64,000 nt of DNA from Xenophilus sp003671765 (GCA_051414805.1 CP166702.1:186001-250000), one strand, 5' to 3'. Numbered from the stretch's first letter, positions 1 through 7,562 are shown. The notes: generated from the letters alone by a model not told the origin. Numbers and translations are program-made.

Positions 1-624
1 CATCACCCGCGGGCCGCCGTAGAGCAGCAGGCCGACCAGCGCCGTGGCCTTGAGCATCGCGATGCCGAGGTCCTTGATCAGCGTCTCGGGCGGCGCGCCC
101 AGCGCGGGGATCAGCACCAGCAGCGGCACGACCGCCAGATCCTGGAACAGCAGCACGCCCATCACGCGCCGGCCGTGCTCGCTCTCGAGTTCCAGCCGCT
201 CGGCCATCAGCTTCACGACGATGGCGGTGCTGCTCATCGTCAGCGCGCCCGACAGCGCCAGCGCCGTCTGCCAGCCCAGGCGCCACTGCGGCGGCAGGAA
301 GCGCGCCAGCACCAGCGCACCGACGGTGGCGAGCCCCATCGTCAGCAGCACCTGCAGCAGGCCGAGCCCGAACACGTGCTTGCGCATGGCGCGCAGCTTC
401 GGCAGGCTGAACTCCAGGCCGATCACGAACATGAGAAAGACGACGCCGAACTCGCCCAGGTGCTTGATGCCTTCGTCGTTGTCGGCCAGCTTGAGCGCGT
501 GCGGGCCGATCAGCACGCCGGCCACCAGGTAGCCGAGCATCGGCGGCAGCTTGAGGGAGCGGCAGGCCACCACGCCGAGCACGGCGGCCAGCAGGTACAG
601 CAGCGTGAGTTCGAAGGAGCTCAA
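1..624 (-). CDS. Kef-type monovalent cation:proton antiporter (CPA2), N-terminal part
   Basis: The gene runs off the left edge, so only the first 208 residues are present. They form a chain of hydrophobic helices typical of the CPA2 antiporter core. Family-like segments are GLEFSLPKLRAM, a serine-rich ALTMSSTAIVVKL and FQDLAVVPLLVL. CPA2 proteins exchange K+ or Na+ for H+ across the inner membrane; KefB/C members also carry a C-terminal TrkA-N domain, which would lie outside the window. I chose a TTG start at 624 because a GGAG ribosome binding site sits 6 bases upstream and the protein then begins MSSFELTLLYLL. The gene is divergent from kdsD. Whether it is a glutathione-gated KefB/C cannot be told from this fragment. 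Confidence 0.85.
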   Translation of the reverse strand, partial: MSSFELTLLYLLAAVLGVVACRSLKLPPMLGYLVAGVLIGPHALKLADNDEGIKHLGEFGVVFLMFVIGLEFSLPKLRAMRKHVFGLGLLQVLLTMGLATVGALVLARFLPPQWRLGWQTALALSGALTMSSTAIVVKLMAERLELESEHGRRVMGVLLFQDLAVVPLLVLIPALGAPPETLIKDLGIAMLKATALVGLLLYGGPRVM

Positions 625-781
625 GCGGCGCTCCGCGGGCCGTTCGCGCGCCCGCCGTGCGGCCCGCGCGTTGCCGAAACGGATTCGGTCGGACGGGAGG
701 CGTGGGGCGCGGGCATGCGCCGATCCTAGCAAGCGCCATGCGCTTTCCGTGGGGCCACCGGCCGGTCGATAAAATTCCCGC

Positions 782-1768
782 ATGAGTTCCCTGCCCCTCG
801 ATCCCGACGCCCTGCTGGCGCGGGCCCGCGCCACCTTCGACATCGAGGCCGCGGCCGTCCTGGGCCTGAAGGCACGGCTCGGGGAATCCTTCGTCGAGGC
901 GGTGCGGCGCATCCTCGAGGTGCGCGGCCGCGTGGTCGTGATGGGCATGGGCAAGAGCGGCCATGTGGGCCGCAAGATCGCCGCCACGCTCGCTTCCACT
1001 GGCACGCCGGCGATGTTCGTCCACCCCGCCGAGGCCAGCCATGGCGACCTGGGGATGATCAAGACGGTGGACATCGTCATCGGCATCTCCAACAGCGGCG
1101 AGAGCGACGAGCTCGCCGCCATCCTTCCCGTCATCAAGCGCCAGGGCGTGCCGTTGATCGCGATGACCGGTGGCCACCAGTCCACGCTGGCACGCCATGC
1201 CGACCTGGTGATCGACACCGGCGTCGACAAGGAAGCCTGCCCGCTGAACCTGGCGCCCACCGCCAGCACCACGGCGCAGATGGCGATGGGCGATGCGCTG
1301 GCCGTCGCGCTGCTCGACGCGCGCGGCTTCGGCACCGAGGACTACGCGCGCTCGCATCCGGGCGGTGCCCTCGGCCGCAAGCTGCTCACGCACGTGAGCG
1401 ACGTCATGCGGTCGGGCGATGCGGTGCCGCGCGTGTCGCCGACGGCCGGCATCACCGAGCTGATGCGCGCCATGAGCAACCAGGGCTTCGGCGCCGCGGC
1501 CGTGATGGACGAGGCCGGCCGCGCGGCCGGCATCTTCACCGACGGCGATCTGCGCCGCCTCATCGAGGCCGGCGCCGACCTGCGCACGCCCACCGCCGCC
1601 GACGTCATGCACCGCAACCCGCGTACCGTGCGCGCCGACGCGCTGGCGGTCGAGGCGGCCGAACTGATGGAGCAGCACGGCATCACGCGGTTGTTCGTGG
1701 TCGACGCCGACGGGCGTCTCACGGGTGCCCTGAACACCACCGACCTGATGCGGGCCAAGGTCATCTGA
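782..1768 (+). CDS. kdsD: Arabinose-5-phosphate isomerase (KpsF/GutQ family)
   Basis: This enzyme interconverts D-ribulose 5-phosphate and D-arabinose 5-phosphate, the first committed step to Kdo in LPS synthesis, in the cytoplasm. The 328 residues match the usual length. An N-terminal SIS domain (about 35-180) shows GMGKSGHVGRKIAATLAS and HPAEASHGDLGM. Two CBS domains follow (about 206-328). The stop overlaps the kdsC start by one base (TGATG), so the two are translationally coupled. A TAAAAT box at 770-775 would place transcription start almost on the ATG at 782, so the mRNA may be leaderless; no convincing -35 is visible. The isomerase assignment is supported by the neighbouring kdsC and lptC. 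Confidence 0.93.
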   Translation: MSSLPLDPDALLARARATFDIEAAAVLGLKARLGESFVEAVRRILEVRGRVVVMGMGKSGHVGRKIAATLASTGTPAMFVHPAEASHGDLGMIKTVDIVIGISNSGESDELAAILPVIKRQGVPLIAMTGGHQSTLARHADLVIDTGVDKEACPLNLAPTASTTAQMAMGDALAVALLDARGFGTEDYARSHPGGALGRKLLTHVSDVMRSGDAVPRVSPTAGITELMRAMSNQGFGAAAVMDEAGRAAGIFTDGDLRRLIEAGADLRTPTAADVMHRNPRTVRADALAVEAAELMEQHGITRLFVVDADGRLTGALNTTDLMRAKVI

Positions 1769-2337
1769 TGGCGGGCAGCTCCGTGGCCCCCGCGCAGCAA
1801 TTCGCGCCCGAGATCCTGCTCGCCGCGCAGGCCGTGCGCATCGCCTTCTTCGACGTCGACGGCGTGCTGACCGACGGCGGCGTGTACTTCAGCGAGGCCG
1901 GCGAGACGCTCAAGCGCTTTTCCATCCTCGACGGCTACGGCCTGCAGATGCTGCGCCGCGCGGGCATCGTGCCGGCCGTCATCACGGGCCGCGATTCGAA
2001 ACCGCTGCGCGTGCGCCTCGAGGCGCTGGGCATCGACCAGGTGCGCTACGGCACCACCGACAAGCTGCCCGCCGCCCAGGCCATGCTCGACGCGCTGGGC
2101 CTGGATTGGGCGCAGGCGGCCGCCATCGGCGACGACTGGCCCGACCTGCCCGTGCTGCGCCGGGTCGGGTTTGCTGCCGCGCCGGCCAACGCACACGTCG
2201 AGGTGCGGGCGGCCGTGCGTCATGTGACCGCGGCGCGCGGGGGCGAGGGCGCGGCGCGCGAGTTCTGCGACCTGCTGCTGATGGCCGGCGGGCACTACCG
2301 CCGCCTGCTCGATGCGGCACACGGGGTGGTCGCATGA
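1768..2337 (+). CDS. kdsC: 3-deoxy-D-manno-octulosonate 8-phosphate phosphatase (HAD family)
   Basis: KdsC removes phosphate from Kdo 8-phosphate to give Kdo. The 189-residue protein is a cap-less HAD phosphatase. The nucleophile motif FFDVDGVLTDG (about residues 27-37) carries the two catalytic aspartates, ITGR is motif II and GDDWPDLP is the Mg2+-binding motif. The C-terminal FCDLLL segment is typical of KdsC. It starts inside the kdsD stop and ends inside the lptC start (ATGA overlap), so kdsD-kdsC-lptC is a tightly coupled operon. kdsA and kdsB, the other Kdo genes, are not in the window. Confidence 0.93.
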   Translation: MAGSSVAPAQQFAPEILLAAQAVRIAFFDVDGVLTDGGVYFSEAGETLKRFSILDGYGLQMLRRAGIVPAVITGRDSKPLRVRLEALGIDQVRYGTTDKLPAAQAMLDALGLDWAQAAAIGDDWPDLPVLRRVGFAAAPANAHVEVRAAVRHVTAARGGEGAAREFCDLLLMAGGHYRRLLDAAHGVVA

Positions 2338-3017
2338 GCACGGCGACGCCCGATGCCGTCGCGGGGCGGCGCGAGCGCCCGGGTGCCTGGACCCGGCTGC
2401 GCCAGGGCCTGGACCGTGCCAGCCTGTACCTGCCGATCATCCTGACCGGCGCGCTGGCGCTGGGCACCTACTGGCTGGTGCGCAATGCGCCGCGCCTGGT
2501 CCAACCCACCGCCAAGCAGGCGCCGACGCACGAGCCCGACTTCTTCATGCGTGACTTCACGGTCAAGAATTTCCTGCCCGATGGCAGCTTGCGCAGCGAG
2601 CTGTCGGGCAAGGAGGGACGGCACTACCCCGACACCGACACGCTCGAGGTCGACCAGGTGCGCGTGCGCTCGATCTCGCCCGAAGGCCTGGTCACGCACG
2701 CCACCGCCGACCGCGGCCTGTCGAACGGCGACGGCAGCGAGATCCAGCTCTTCGGCAACGCGGTGGTCATCCGCGACGCGGCGGTGACGGCCAACGGCCG
2801 CCCGATGCCGCGGCTGGAGTTCCGCGGCGACTTCCTGCATGCCTTCGTCAACACCGAGCGCGTGAAGTCCAACAAGCCCGTGACGCTGATCCGCGGCTCG
2901 GACCGCTTCACGGCCGACTCGATGGACTACGACAACCTCAGCGGCATCGCCAACCTCAACGGCCGCGTGCGTGGCTTGTTGATCCCGTCGGCCGCAGCCC
3001 CGGGCGCCAAGCGCTGA
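2334..3017 (+). CDS. lptC: LPS export protein LptC
   Basis: LptC is a bitopic inner-membrane protein that passes LPS from the LptB2FG transporter to LptA in the periplasm. The 227 residues contain a cytoplasmic N-terminus of about 30 residues, one transmembrane segment (YLPIILTGALALGTYWLV), then a beta-jellyroll periplasmic domain with the LPSDG and GKEGRHYPDTDTLEV-type strands. It starts at an ATGA overlap with kdsC. The usual next genes, lptA and lptB, do not follow; an SDR gene begins 17 bases after the stop. The assignment rests on topology, strand pattern and operon position. Confidence 0.88.
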   Translation: MSTATPDAVAGRRERPGAWTRLRQGLDRASLYLPIILTGALALGTYWLVRNAPRLVQPTAKQAPTHEPDFFMRDFTVKNFLPDGSLRSELSGKEGRHYPDTDTLEVDQVRVRSISPEGLVTHATADRGLSNGDGSEIQLFGNAVVIRDAAVTANGRPMPRLEFRGDFLHAFVNTERVKSNKPVTLIRGSDRFTADSMDYDNLSGIANLNGRVRGLLIPSAAAPGAKR

Positions 3018-3034
3018 TTTCAAGAATTCTGCCC

Positions 3035-3817
3035 ATGACGAGCACTGCGCCGCTGGCCTTCATCACCGGTGCGTCCAGCGGCATCGGCCAGGCGCTGGCC
3101 GGACGTTTTGCCGACGCCGGCTACCGGCTGGCCCTGGTGGCACGCCGCACGGCCGAGATCGAATCGTGGGCTACCGCGCGCGAATTGGGCGCGGGTAGCT
3201 ATCGAATCTATAGCGCCGACGTGAGCGCGATCGACAGCATCGTGGCAGCGGGGAAGGACTGCCTGGCCACGCAGGGCCTGCCCGACGTGGTGATCGCCAA
3301 CGCCGGCATCAGCGTGGGCATCGACACCGCCGAACGCGGCGACCTGGACGTGATGGCGCAGACCTTCGCCATCAACAGCGTCGGGCTGGCGGCGACTTTC
3401 CACCCCTTCGTCACCGGCATGGTCGAGCGCGGCAGCGGGCGACTCGTGGGCATCGGCAGCGTGGCGTCCATTCGCGGCCTGCCGGGCCATGGTGCCTATT
3501 GCGCCAGCAAGGCGGGCGTGGTCGCGTATTGCGAGAGCCTGCGAGGCGAACTGCGGCCGACCGGCGTCAAGGTCGTCACCCTCTGCCCGGGCTACATCGA
3601 CACACCGCTCACCCAGGGCAATCGCTACGGCATGCCCTTCCTGATGCAGGCCGAGGATTTCGCCGACCAGGCCTTCCGTGCCATCGAGGCCGGCACCAGC
3701 TACCGTGTGATCCCCTGGCAGATGGGCGTGGTCGCCAAGATCATGCGCCTCATGCCCAACGCCCTGTTCGACCGGGCGGTGCAGGGACGCGCGCGCAAGA
3801 AGCGCAGCGGCGAATAG
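3035..3817 (+). CDS. SDR family NAD(P)-dependent oxidoreductase
   Basis: A classical short-chain dehydrogenase of 260 residues. The cofactor motif TGASSGIG lies near residue 10, the structural NAG near residue 90, and the catalytic Ser (IGSVAS) and YCASK follow. The substrate cannot be told; the C-terminal basic tail (RARKKRSGE) and VVAKIMRLMPN stretch resemble SDRs placed near lipid or LPS genes. It lies 17 bases after lptC and probably shares its transcript. Bases 3194-3213 (around AGCTATCGAATCTATAGC) resemble the arm of the dispersed repeat described elsewhere and may be an assimilated fragment; this is weak evidence. Confidence 0.85.
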   Translation: MTSTAPLAFITGASSGIGQALAGRFADAGYRLALVARRTAEIESWATARELGAGSYRIYSADVSAIDSIVAAGKDCLATQGLPDVVIANAGISVGIDTAERGDLDVMAQTFAINSVGLAATFHPFVTGMVERGSGRLVGIGSVASIRGLPGHGAYCASKAGVVAYCESLRGELRPTGVKVVTLCPGYIDTPLTQGNRYGMPFLMQAEDFADQAFRAIEAGTSYRVIPWQMGVVAKIMRLMPNALFDRAVQGRARKKRSGE

Positions 3818-3870
3818 CCAGGCCACCCCGTTTGGCCCCGCGGCGCGATGCGCGGACGGGCGACAAAGAA

Positions 3871-3892
3871 AAAGGCTCCCGAGGGAGCCTTT
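3871..3892 (-). terminator. Rho-independent terminator of the RRM gene
   Basis: A perfect hairpin with arms AAAGGCTCCC and GGGAGCCTTT is followed on the minus strand by a T run. It lies 25 bases beyond the stop of the RNA-binding protein gene. It can also act on the plus strand, after the SDR gene, though the T run there is weaker. Confidence 0.85.
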
Positions 3893-3916
3893 CGTCTGTC
3901 TGCGACCGGGGTCGGA

Positions 3917-4435
3917 TCAGTAGCCGCTGTTGCCGCCGCCGCCGTAGCCGCCGCGGTTGCCACCGCCACCGCCGCGCGGGCCGGTGCCGTAGGGGCTGCG
4001 GAAGCTGCCGTCGTTGCCGCCGCCGCTGGCGCCGCGGCCACCGCCGTAGCCACCACCGCCGCCACTGCGACCACCACCGCCACCGCCGTAACCGCCGCCG
4101 CCGCCACCACCGTAGCCGCCGCCGCCACCACCGCCGCCGTAGCCGCCGCCACCACCACCGTAGCCACCGCTGCGGGGCGGACGGGGTTCCATCGGACGTG
4201 CTTCATTCACCACGACACTGCGGCCGCCCAGAGGCTGGCCGTTCATGCCCTGGATGGCGGCCTGCGCCTCGGCATCGCTGCCCATTTCAACGAAACCGAA
4301 GCCCTTGGAGCGGCCGGTTTCACGTTCCATCATCACCTTGGCGCTGGTCACGGCGCCGAACTGGCCGAAGGCCTGCTCGAGATCTCCGTCGCGCACCGAA
4401 TAAGGCAGGTTGCCGACGTACAGTTTGTTGCCCAT
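3917..4435 (-). CDS. RRM-domain, glycine-rich RNA-binding protein
   Basis: A 172-residue protein with one N-terminal RNA recognition motif: RNP2 is LYVGNL (about 4-9) and RNP1 is KGFGFVEM (about 43-50). From about residue 90 to the end it is a low-complexity tail built from GYGGGGGG-type repeats broken by Arg, Ser and Asn, ending NRGGYGGGGNSGY. This architecture matches bacterial cold-inducible RNA-binding proteins, thought to act as RNA chaperones or regulators. The ATG at 4435 has an AGGAG site 7 bases upstream, but that site lies in the arm of a 9 bp hairpin (separate entry), suggesting translational control. The glycine tail causes long spurious open frames on the other strand. Confidence 0.93.
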   Translation of the reverse strand: MGNKLYVGNLPYSVRDGDLEQAFGQFGAVTSAKVMMERETGRSKGFGFVEMGSDAEAQAAIQGMNGQPLGGRSVVVNEARPMEPRPPRSGGYGGGGGGYGGGGGGGGYGGGGGGGYGGGGGGRSGGGGGYGGGRGASGGGNDGSFRSPYGTGPRGGGGGNRGGYGGGGNSGY

Positions 4436-4437
4436 CA

Positions 4438-4478
4438 CGGGACTCCTATGAACACTGAGAAAAAGCGATGGAGTCCCG
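4438..4478 (-). promoter_or_regulatory. Leader hairpin sequestering the ribosome binding site of the RRM gene
   Basis: On the minus strand a perfect 9 bp inverted repeat, CGGGACTCC (4478-4470) and GGAGTCCCG (4446-4438), is separated by 23 bases. The 3' arm contains the GGAG Shine-Dalgarno bases and ends two bases before the ATG. Folding would block ribosome entry, as in an RNA thermometer or an autoregulatory site. The pairing is visible in the sequence; the regulatory role is inferred. Confidence 0.6.
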
Positions 4479-4694
4479 AAAGCGAGGCGCGCTCTGCGCA
4501 CGCCAGGCGAAACTGACCGATCACCGAATCGCCCCGGCATTTCCGACCGAAGGCCCGACCATTATGGGTGATTTATTTCGGGCGCAACTAGGAATTTGCC
4601 CCGGCACAACGCCGAATTCACATTTAGACAAAGCGAGCGCACACTTACATGGAATATTTCCTACGTCGAAGCGCCTATGGGTAAACCCGGAGGC

Positions 4695-4700
4695 TAGAAT
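4695..4700 (+). promoter_or_regulatory. Candidate -10 box upstream of the Mn2+ riboswitch
   Basis: TAGAAT lies about 13 bases before the first riboswitch stem, which fits transcription starting just upstream of the aptamer. No clear -35 hexamer is visible. Confidence 0.35.
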
Positions 4701-4712
4701 CGCCGCCGTCAT

Positions 4713-4884
4713 TGGGGAGTAGCCGCCTTCCGCTCGAGAAGGGTGTGCGTCAACAGACTTGTCCTGCGCCCCACGCAGGCATGGCGTACACAGTGAACCA
4801 CCTGGCGAGACCATTGACTGCGCAACTTCGGGATATGGCCGAAGGGTTGCGTGGTCAATTGCGTCCTTCGGCCGAGGAACCCCA
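4713..4884 (+). promoter_or_regulatory. yybP-ykoY manganese riboswitch
   Basis: The leader shows the hallmarks of this class: an opening GGGGAGTAGC, a CTCGAGAAG loop nearby, internal hairpins including CCTTCGGCCGAGG near the 3' end, and a closing P1 stem TGGGG (4713-4717) with CCCCA (4880-4884). The stem ends 7 bases before the start codon of a TMEM165/GDT1-family exporter. The family is known to bind Mn2+ and to switch on Mn2+ exporters. The GAGGA at 4874-4878 is probably the ribosome binding site, so control may be translational. Internal boundaries are approximate. Confidence 0.85.
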
Positions 4885-4891
4885 CGTCATC

Positions 4892-5452
4892 ATGGAAGCA
4901 TTTCTGGTTGCTACCGGCATCGTCGCGCTGGCAGAAATGGGCGACAAGACCCAACTTCTCTCCCTCGTGCTCGCTGCACGTTTCCGCAAGCCCTGGCCGA
5001 TCGTGCTGGGCATCTTCGCCGCCACCATCGTCAACCATGCGCTCGCGGGTGCCGTGGGCGCCTGGGTCACGCGCGCCCTCGGGCCCGACGTGCTGCGCTG
5101 GATCCTGGGCATCTCCTTCATCGCCATGGCGATCTGGATGCTGATCCCCGACAAGCTCGACGAAGAGGACACGCCCAAGACCTCGCGCTTCGGCGTGTTC
5201 GGCACCACGCTGGTCGCCTTCTTCCTTGCCGAGATGGGCGACAAGACGCAGATCGCCACCGTGATGCTGGCTGCACGCTTCACTCACGACTACCTGTGGG
5301 TCGTCGTCGGCACCACGCTGGGCATGATGCTGGCCAACGCGCCGGTGGTCTTCCTGGGCGAGCGCATCGTGCGCAAGGTGCCGATCAAGCTCGTTCACAC
5401 CATCTCGGCCGTGATCTTCCTGGGGCTGGGCTTGCTGGCGCTCTTCGGCTGA
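4892..5452 (+). CDS. mneA: TMEM165/GDT1 (UPF0016) family Mn2+ exporter
   Basis: A 186-residue inner-membrane protein with six predicted helices in two homologous halves. Each half carries the family signature EMGDKTQ (about residues 11-17 and 111-117), whose acidic residues bind the cation. The loop between halves is acidic (DKLDEEDTPKT). Members such as Vibrio cholerae MneA export Mn2+; the gene symbol follows that precedent and the riboswitch upstream. The ATG at 4892 is preferred because the two repeats are then symmetric and the riboswitch ends just before it. The gene stands alone; metX downstream has its own leader. Confidence 0.87.
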   Translation: MEAFLVATGIVALAEMGDKTQLLSLVLAARFRKPWPIVLGIFAATIVNHALAGAVGAWVTRALGPDVLRWILGISFIAMAIWMLIPDKLDEEDTPKTSRFGVFGTTLVAFFLAEMGDKTQIATVMLAARFTHDYLWVVVGTTLGMMLANAPVVFLGERIVRKVPIKLVHTISAVIFLGLGLLALFG

Positions 5453-5475
5453 ACCTGCCCGGACCGGGCCGGCGA

Positions 5476-5481
5476 TATACT
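5476..5481 (+). promoter_or_regulatory. Candidate -10 box of the metXW transcript
   Basis: TATACT lies about 20 bases before the SAM-II-like aptamer, so transcription would begin near 5488 and include the whole riboswitch. The -35 region is poor. Confidence 0.4.
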
Positions 5482-5500
5482 TTGCGCTCCCTTCGGGGAG

Positions 5501-5552
5501 CAGCGCCGATTTGCTTCAGCTTGCGGGCGCTCAACAAATACAGCTAAAGACA
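5501..5552 (+). promoter_or_regulatory. SAM-II-like riboswitch upstream of metX
   Basis: The segment fits the SAM-II pseudoknot. P1 is AGCGCC (5502-5507) with GGCGCT (5526-5531). The loop begins GATTTG and contains GCTTGC. Its ATTTG (5509-5513) can pair with CAAAT (5535-5539) to form the pseudoknot. The conserved 3' segment is AAATACAGCTAAAG. An intrinsic terminator follows 11 bases later, in the right place to act as expression platform, and the gene controlled is metX, the usual SAM-II target. Identification is by eye against the remembered consensus. Confidence 0.8.
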
Positions 5553-5562
5553 GTTGCGGAAC

Positions 5563-5600
5563 AACCCGGCTCGTTTTTGGCGAGGCCGGGTTTTTTTGTT
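5563..5600 (+). terminator. Attenuator terminator in the metX leader
   Basis: Stem AACCCGG (5563-5569) with CCGGGTT (5586-5592), extended by CTCG/CGAG with one bulged G, is followed by T7-G-T5. It lies between the SAM-II-like aptamer and metX, so it probably stops transcription when SAM is bound. It could also end read-through from the exporter gene. Confidence 0.85.
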
Positions 5601-5607
5601 TTTCACA

Positions 5608-5683
5608 TGTGCCCCCACGTTCACTTCGTTCACTGCCCCCCGTGGGGGCGCTCAGCGCCCTTCGGGCGGCCGGGCGGCCGCTG
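5608..5683 (+). repeat. GC-rich dispersed repeat, copy upstream of metX
   Basis: The stretch reads GCCCCCACG, a CTTCGTTCACTGCCCC core, GGGGGCGCTCAGCGCC, then a GGGCGGCC..GGCGGC tail. The same order of elements occurs at 21339-21445, there inside amgK. It fills the space between the attenuator and the metX start. Confidence 0.6.
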
Positions 5684-6817
5684 ATGTCCTTCGAGGTCGT
5701 CCCACAGTCGATGCCATTCGCCGATCCGCTGCCGCTGCGCAGCGGCGCGTCGATCCGCGACTACTCGCTCGCCTACGAGACGTATGGCACGCTCAATGCC
5801 GACAAGAGCAACGCCGTGCTCGTGTGCCACGCGCTCAACGCCTCGCATCACGTCGCGGGTGTGTACGCCGGCCAGCCGAAATCCGAGGGCTGGTGGGACA
5901 ACATGATTGGTCCGGGCAAGTCGCTCGACACCAACCGCTTCTTCGTCATCGGCATCAACAACCTCGGCTCCTGCTTCGGCTCCACGGGCCCGATGCACGC
6001 GAATCCCGACACCGGCCGCATCTACGGCGCCGACTTCCCGGTCGTCACGGTGGAAGACTGGGTCGACGCCCAGGCCCGCCTGCTCGACGCACTCGGCATT
6101 CAGACGCTCGCGGCCGTCATGGGAGGCAGCCTCGGCGGCATGCAGGCACTGTCGTGGACCTTGCAGTACCCCGAGCGTGTGCGCCACGCCGCGGTGATCG
6201 CGAGTGCCCCCAACCTCAACGCCGAGAACATCGCCTTCAACGAGGTCGCCCGCCGCGCCATCGTGACCGACCCCGACTTCCACGGCGGCCACTTCTACGA
6301 ACACGGCGTGGTGCCCAAGCGCGGCCTGCGCATCGCCCGCATGATCGGCCACATCACGTACCTGAGCGACGACGTGATGAACCAGAAGTTCGGAAGACAG
6401 CTCAAGGCCGACGACCTTCGCTATTCGACCCAGGACATCGAGTTCCAGATCGAGAGCTACCTGCGCTACCAGGGCGACAAGTTCAGCGAGTACTTCGACG
6501 CCAACACCTATTTGCTCATCACCCGCGCACTGGACTATTTCGACCCGGCCGGCGCCCATGGCGGCGACCTGCGCGCCGCCTTCGCGCGCGCCACGGCCAA
6601 GTTCCTGCTTGTGAGCTTCACCACCGACTGGCGCTTCTCGCCCGCGCGCAGCCGCGAGATCGTCAAGGCCCTGCTCGACAACCGCCGCAGCGTGAGCTAC
6701 GCCGAGATCGACGCCCCGCACGGCCACGACGCCTTCCTGCTCGACGACGTGCGCTACCTCGGCGTGGTGCGCTCGTGGTTCGAGCGCATCGCGGCCGAAC
6801 TGGAGACCTCGAGATGA
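5684..6817 (+). CDS. metX: Homoserine O-acyltransferase (acetyl or succinyl)
   Basis: MetX acylates homoserine with acetyl-CoA or succinyl-CoA at the entry of methionine synthesis. The 377-residue alpha/beta hydrolase has the nucleophile elbow GGSLGGMQ with Ser at about residue 147, and the C-terminal catalytic His in HGHDAFL near residue 348. The ATG at 5684 gives the usual family length; an upstream GTG-type extension would translate the GC-rich repeat and is rejected. It overlaps metW by ATGA. Betaproteobacterial MetX enzymes include both acetyl- and succinyl-transferases, so the acyl donor is left open. Expression is probably controlled by the SAM-II-like element. Confidence 0.93.
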   Translation: MSFEVVPQSMPFADPLPLRSGASIRDYSLAYETYGTLNADKSNAVLVCHALNASHHVAGVYAGQPKSEGWWDNMIGPGKSLDTNRFFVIGINNLGSCFGSTGPMHANPDTGRIYGADFPVVTVEDWVDAQARLLDALGIQTLAAVMGGSLGGMQALSWTLQYPERVRHAAVIASAPNLNAENIAFNEVARRAIVTDPDFHGGHFYEHGVVPKRGLRIARMIGHITYLSDDVMNQKFGRQLKADDLRYSTQDIEFQIESYLRYQGDKFSEYFDANTYLLITRALDYFDPAGAHGGDLRAAFARATAKFLLVSFTTDWRFSPARSREIVKALLDNRRSVSYAEIDAPHGHDAFLLDDVRYLGVVRSWFERIAAELETSR

Positions 6818-7401
6818 CCGGTACGGACGTGCAGGACCCGATCGCCCGTCTGGTGCCCGAGGGCGCGCGCGTGCTCGACCTCGGCTGTGGCGACGGCGCA
6901 CTGCTCGAGCGCCTTCAGCGCGAGCGCGGCTGCTCGGGCTACGGCGTCGAGATCGCCGACGGCAACGTGCTGCAGTGCGTGCGGCGCGGCGTCGACGTGA
7001 TCCAGCTCAACCTCGACGAAGGCCTGTCGATGTTCGAGGACGCGAGCTTCGACGTCGTGCTGCAGATCGACACGCTGCAGCACCTGCGCAATGCCGAGGT
7101 CATGCTGCGCGAGACGGCGCGCGTCGGGCGCATCGGCATCGTCGCGTTTCCCAATTTCGCGCACTGGCCCAACCGCGTGAGCATCGCGCGCGGGCGCATG
7201 CCGGTCACGCGGCGCCTGCCCTACCAGTGGTACGACACGCCCAACATCCGCGTCGGCACCTTCAAGGACTTCGAGGTGCTCGCACAGCGCAACCGGCTGC
7301 GCATCCTCGACGCCTTCGGCCTGCAGGACGGCCGCGTGGTGCGCTGGCTACCCAACGCGCGCGCGAGCACGGCGGTCTTCAAGTTCGAGCGGGCCTCCTG
7401 A
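6814..7401 (+). CDS. metW: Methionine biosynthesis protein MetW
   Basis: A 195-residue class I SAM-dependent methyltransferase-fold protein. Motif I is LDLGCGDGALL (about residues 20-30), followed by VEIADGN, and the family segments FPNFAHWPNR and YQWYDTPNIR are present. MetW is normally found directly after metX and is needed for full homoserine acyltransferase activity in some species; its own reaction is unclear. The start overlaps the metX stop (ATGA), which implies coupling. Confidence 0.92.
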   Translation: MTGTDVQDPIARLVPEGARVLDLGCGDGALLERLQRERGCSGYGVEIADGNVLQCVRRGVDVIQLNLDEGLSMFEDASFDVVLQIDTLQHLRNAEVMLRETARVGRIGIVAFPNFAHWPNRVSIARGRMPVTRRLPYQWYDTPNIRVGTFKDFEVLAQRNRLRILDAFGLQDGRVVRWLPNARASTAVFKFERAS

Positions 7402-7489
7402 GGGCTGCGGCGCGCGGGCGGGCCATCCCGGTGGCCCGGTCGCGCAATCTGGGCTAGCCTCGATGCCTCCGCTGCACCGGGCCCGGCTT

Positions 7490-7551
7490 TCAAGCCAAAC
7501 AGGCCCGCAGCGCCCGGCACGCGGGCGCGAGCAGCCATCAATTCAGTAGCA
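7490..7551 (+). repeat. Dispersed hairpin repeat, copy upstream of otnK
   Basis: The pattern is AGGCCCGCAGCGCCCG, a short loop, CGGGCGC, then AGCCATCAATTCAGTAGC. The first two blocks form a hairpin; the last resembles the AGCTATCAAA..ATAGC tail of the other copies. It occupies most of the metW-otnK gap. Confidence 0.65.
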
Positions 7552-7562
7552 ATCCATTTCCC

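Noticed and set aside
3700..4516. Alanine/valine/threonine-rich frames across the glycine-rich RRM gene
   Set aside because: They arise from the GGN repeats read in other frames. The RRM motifs define the real frame.
5609..5683. N-terminal extension of MetX
   Set aside because: The extra codons translate a dispersed GC-rich repeat and the attenuator region; the ATG at 5684 matches family length.
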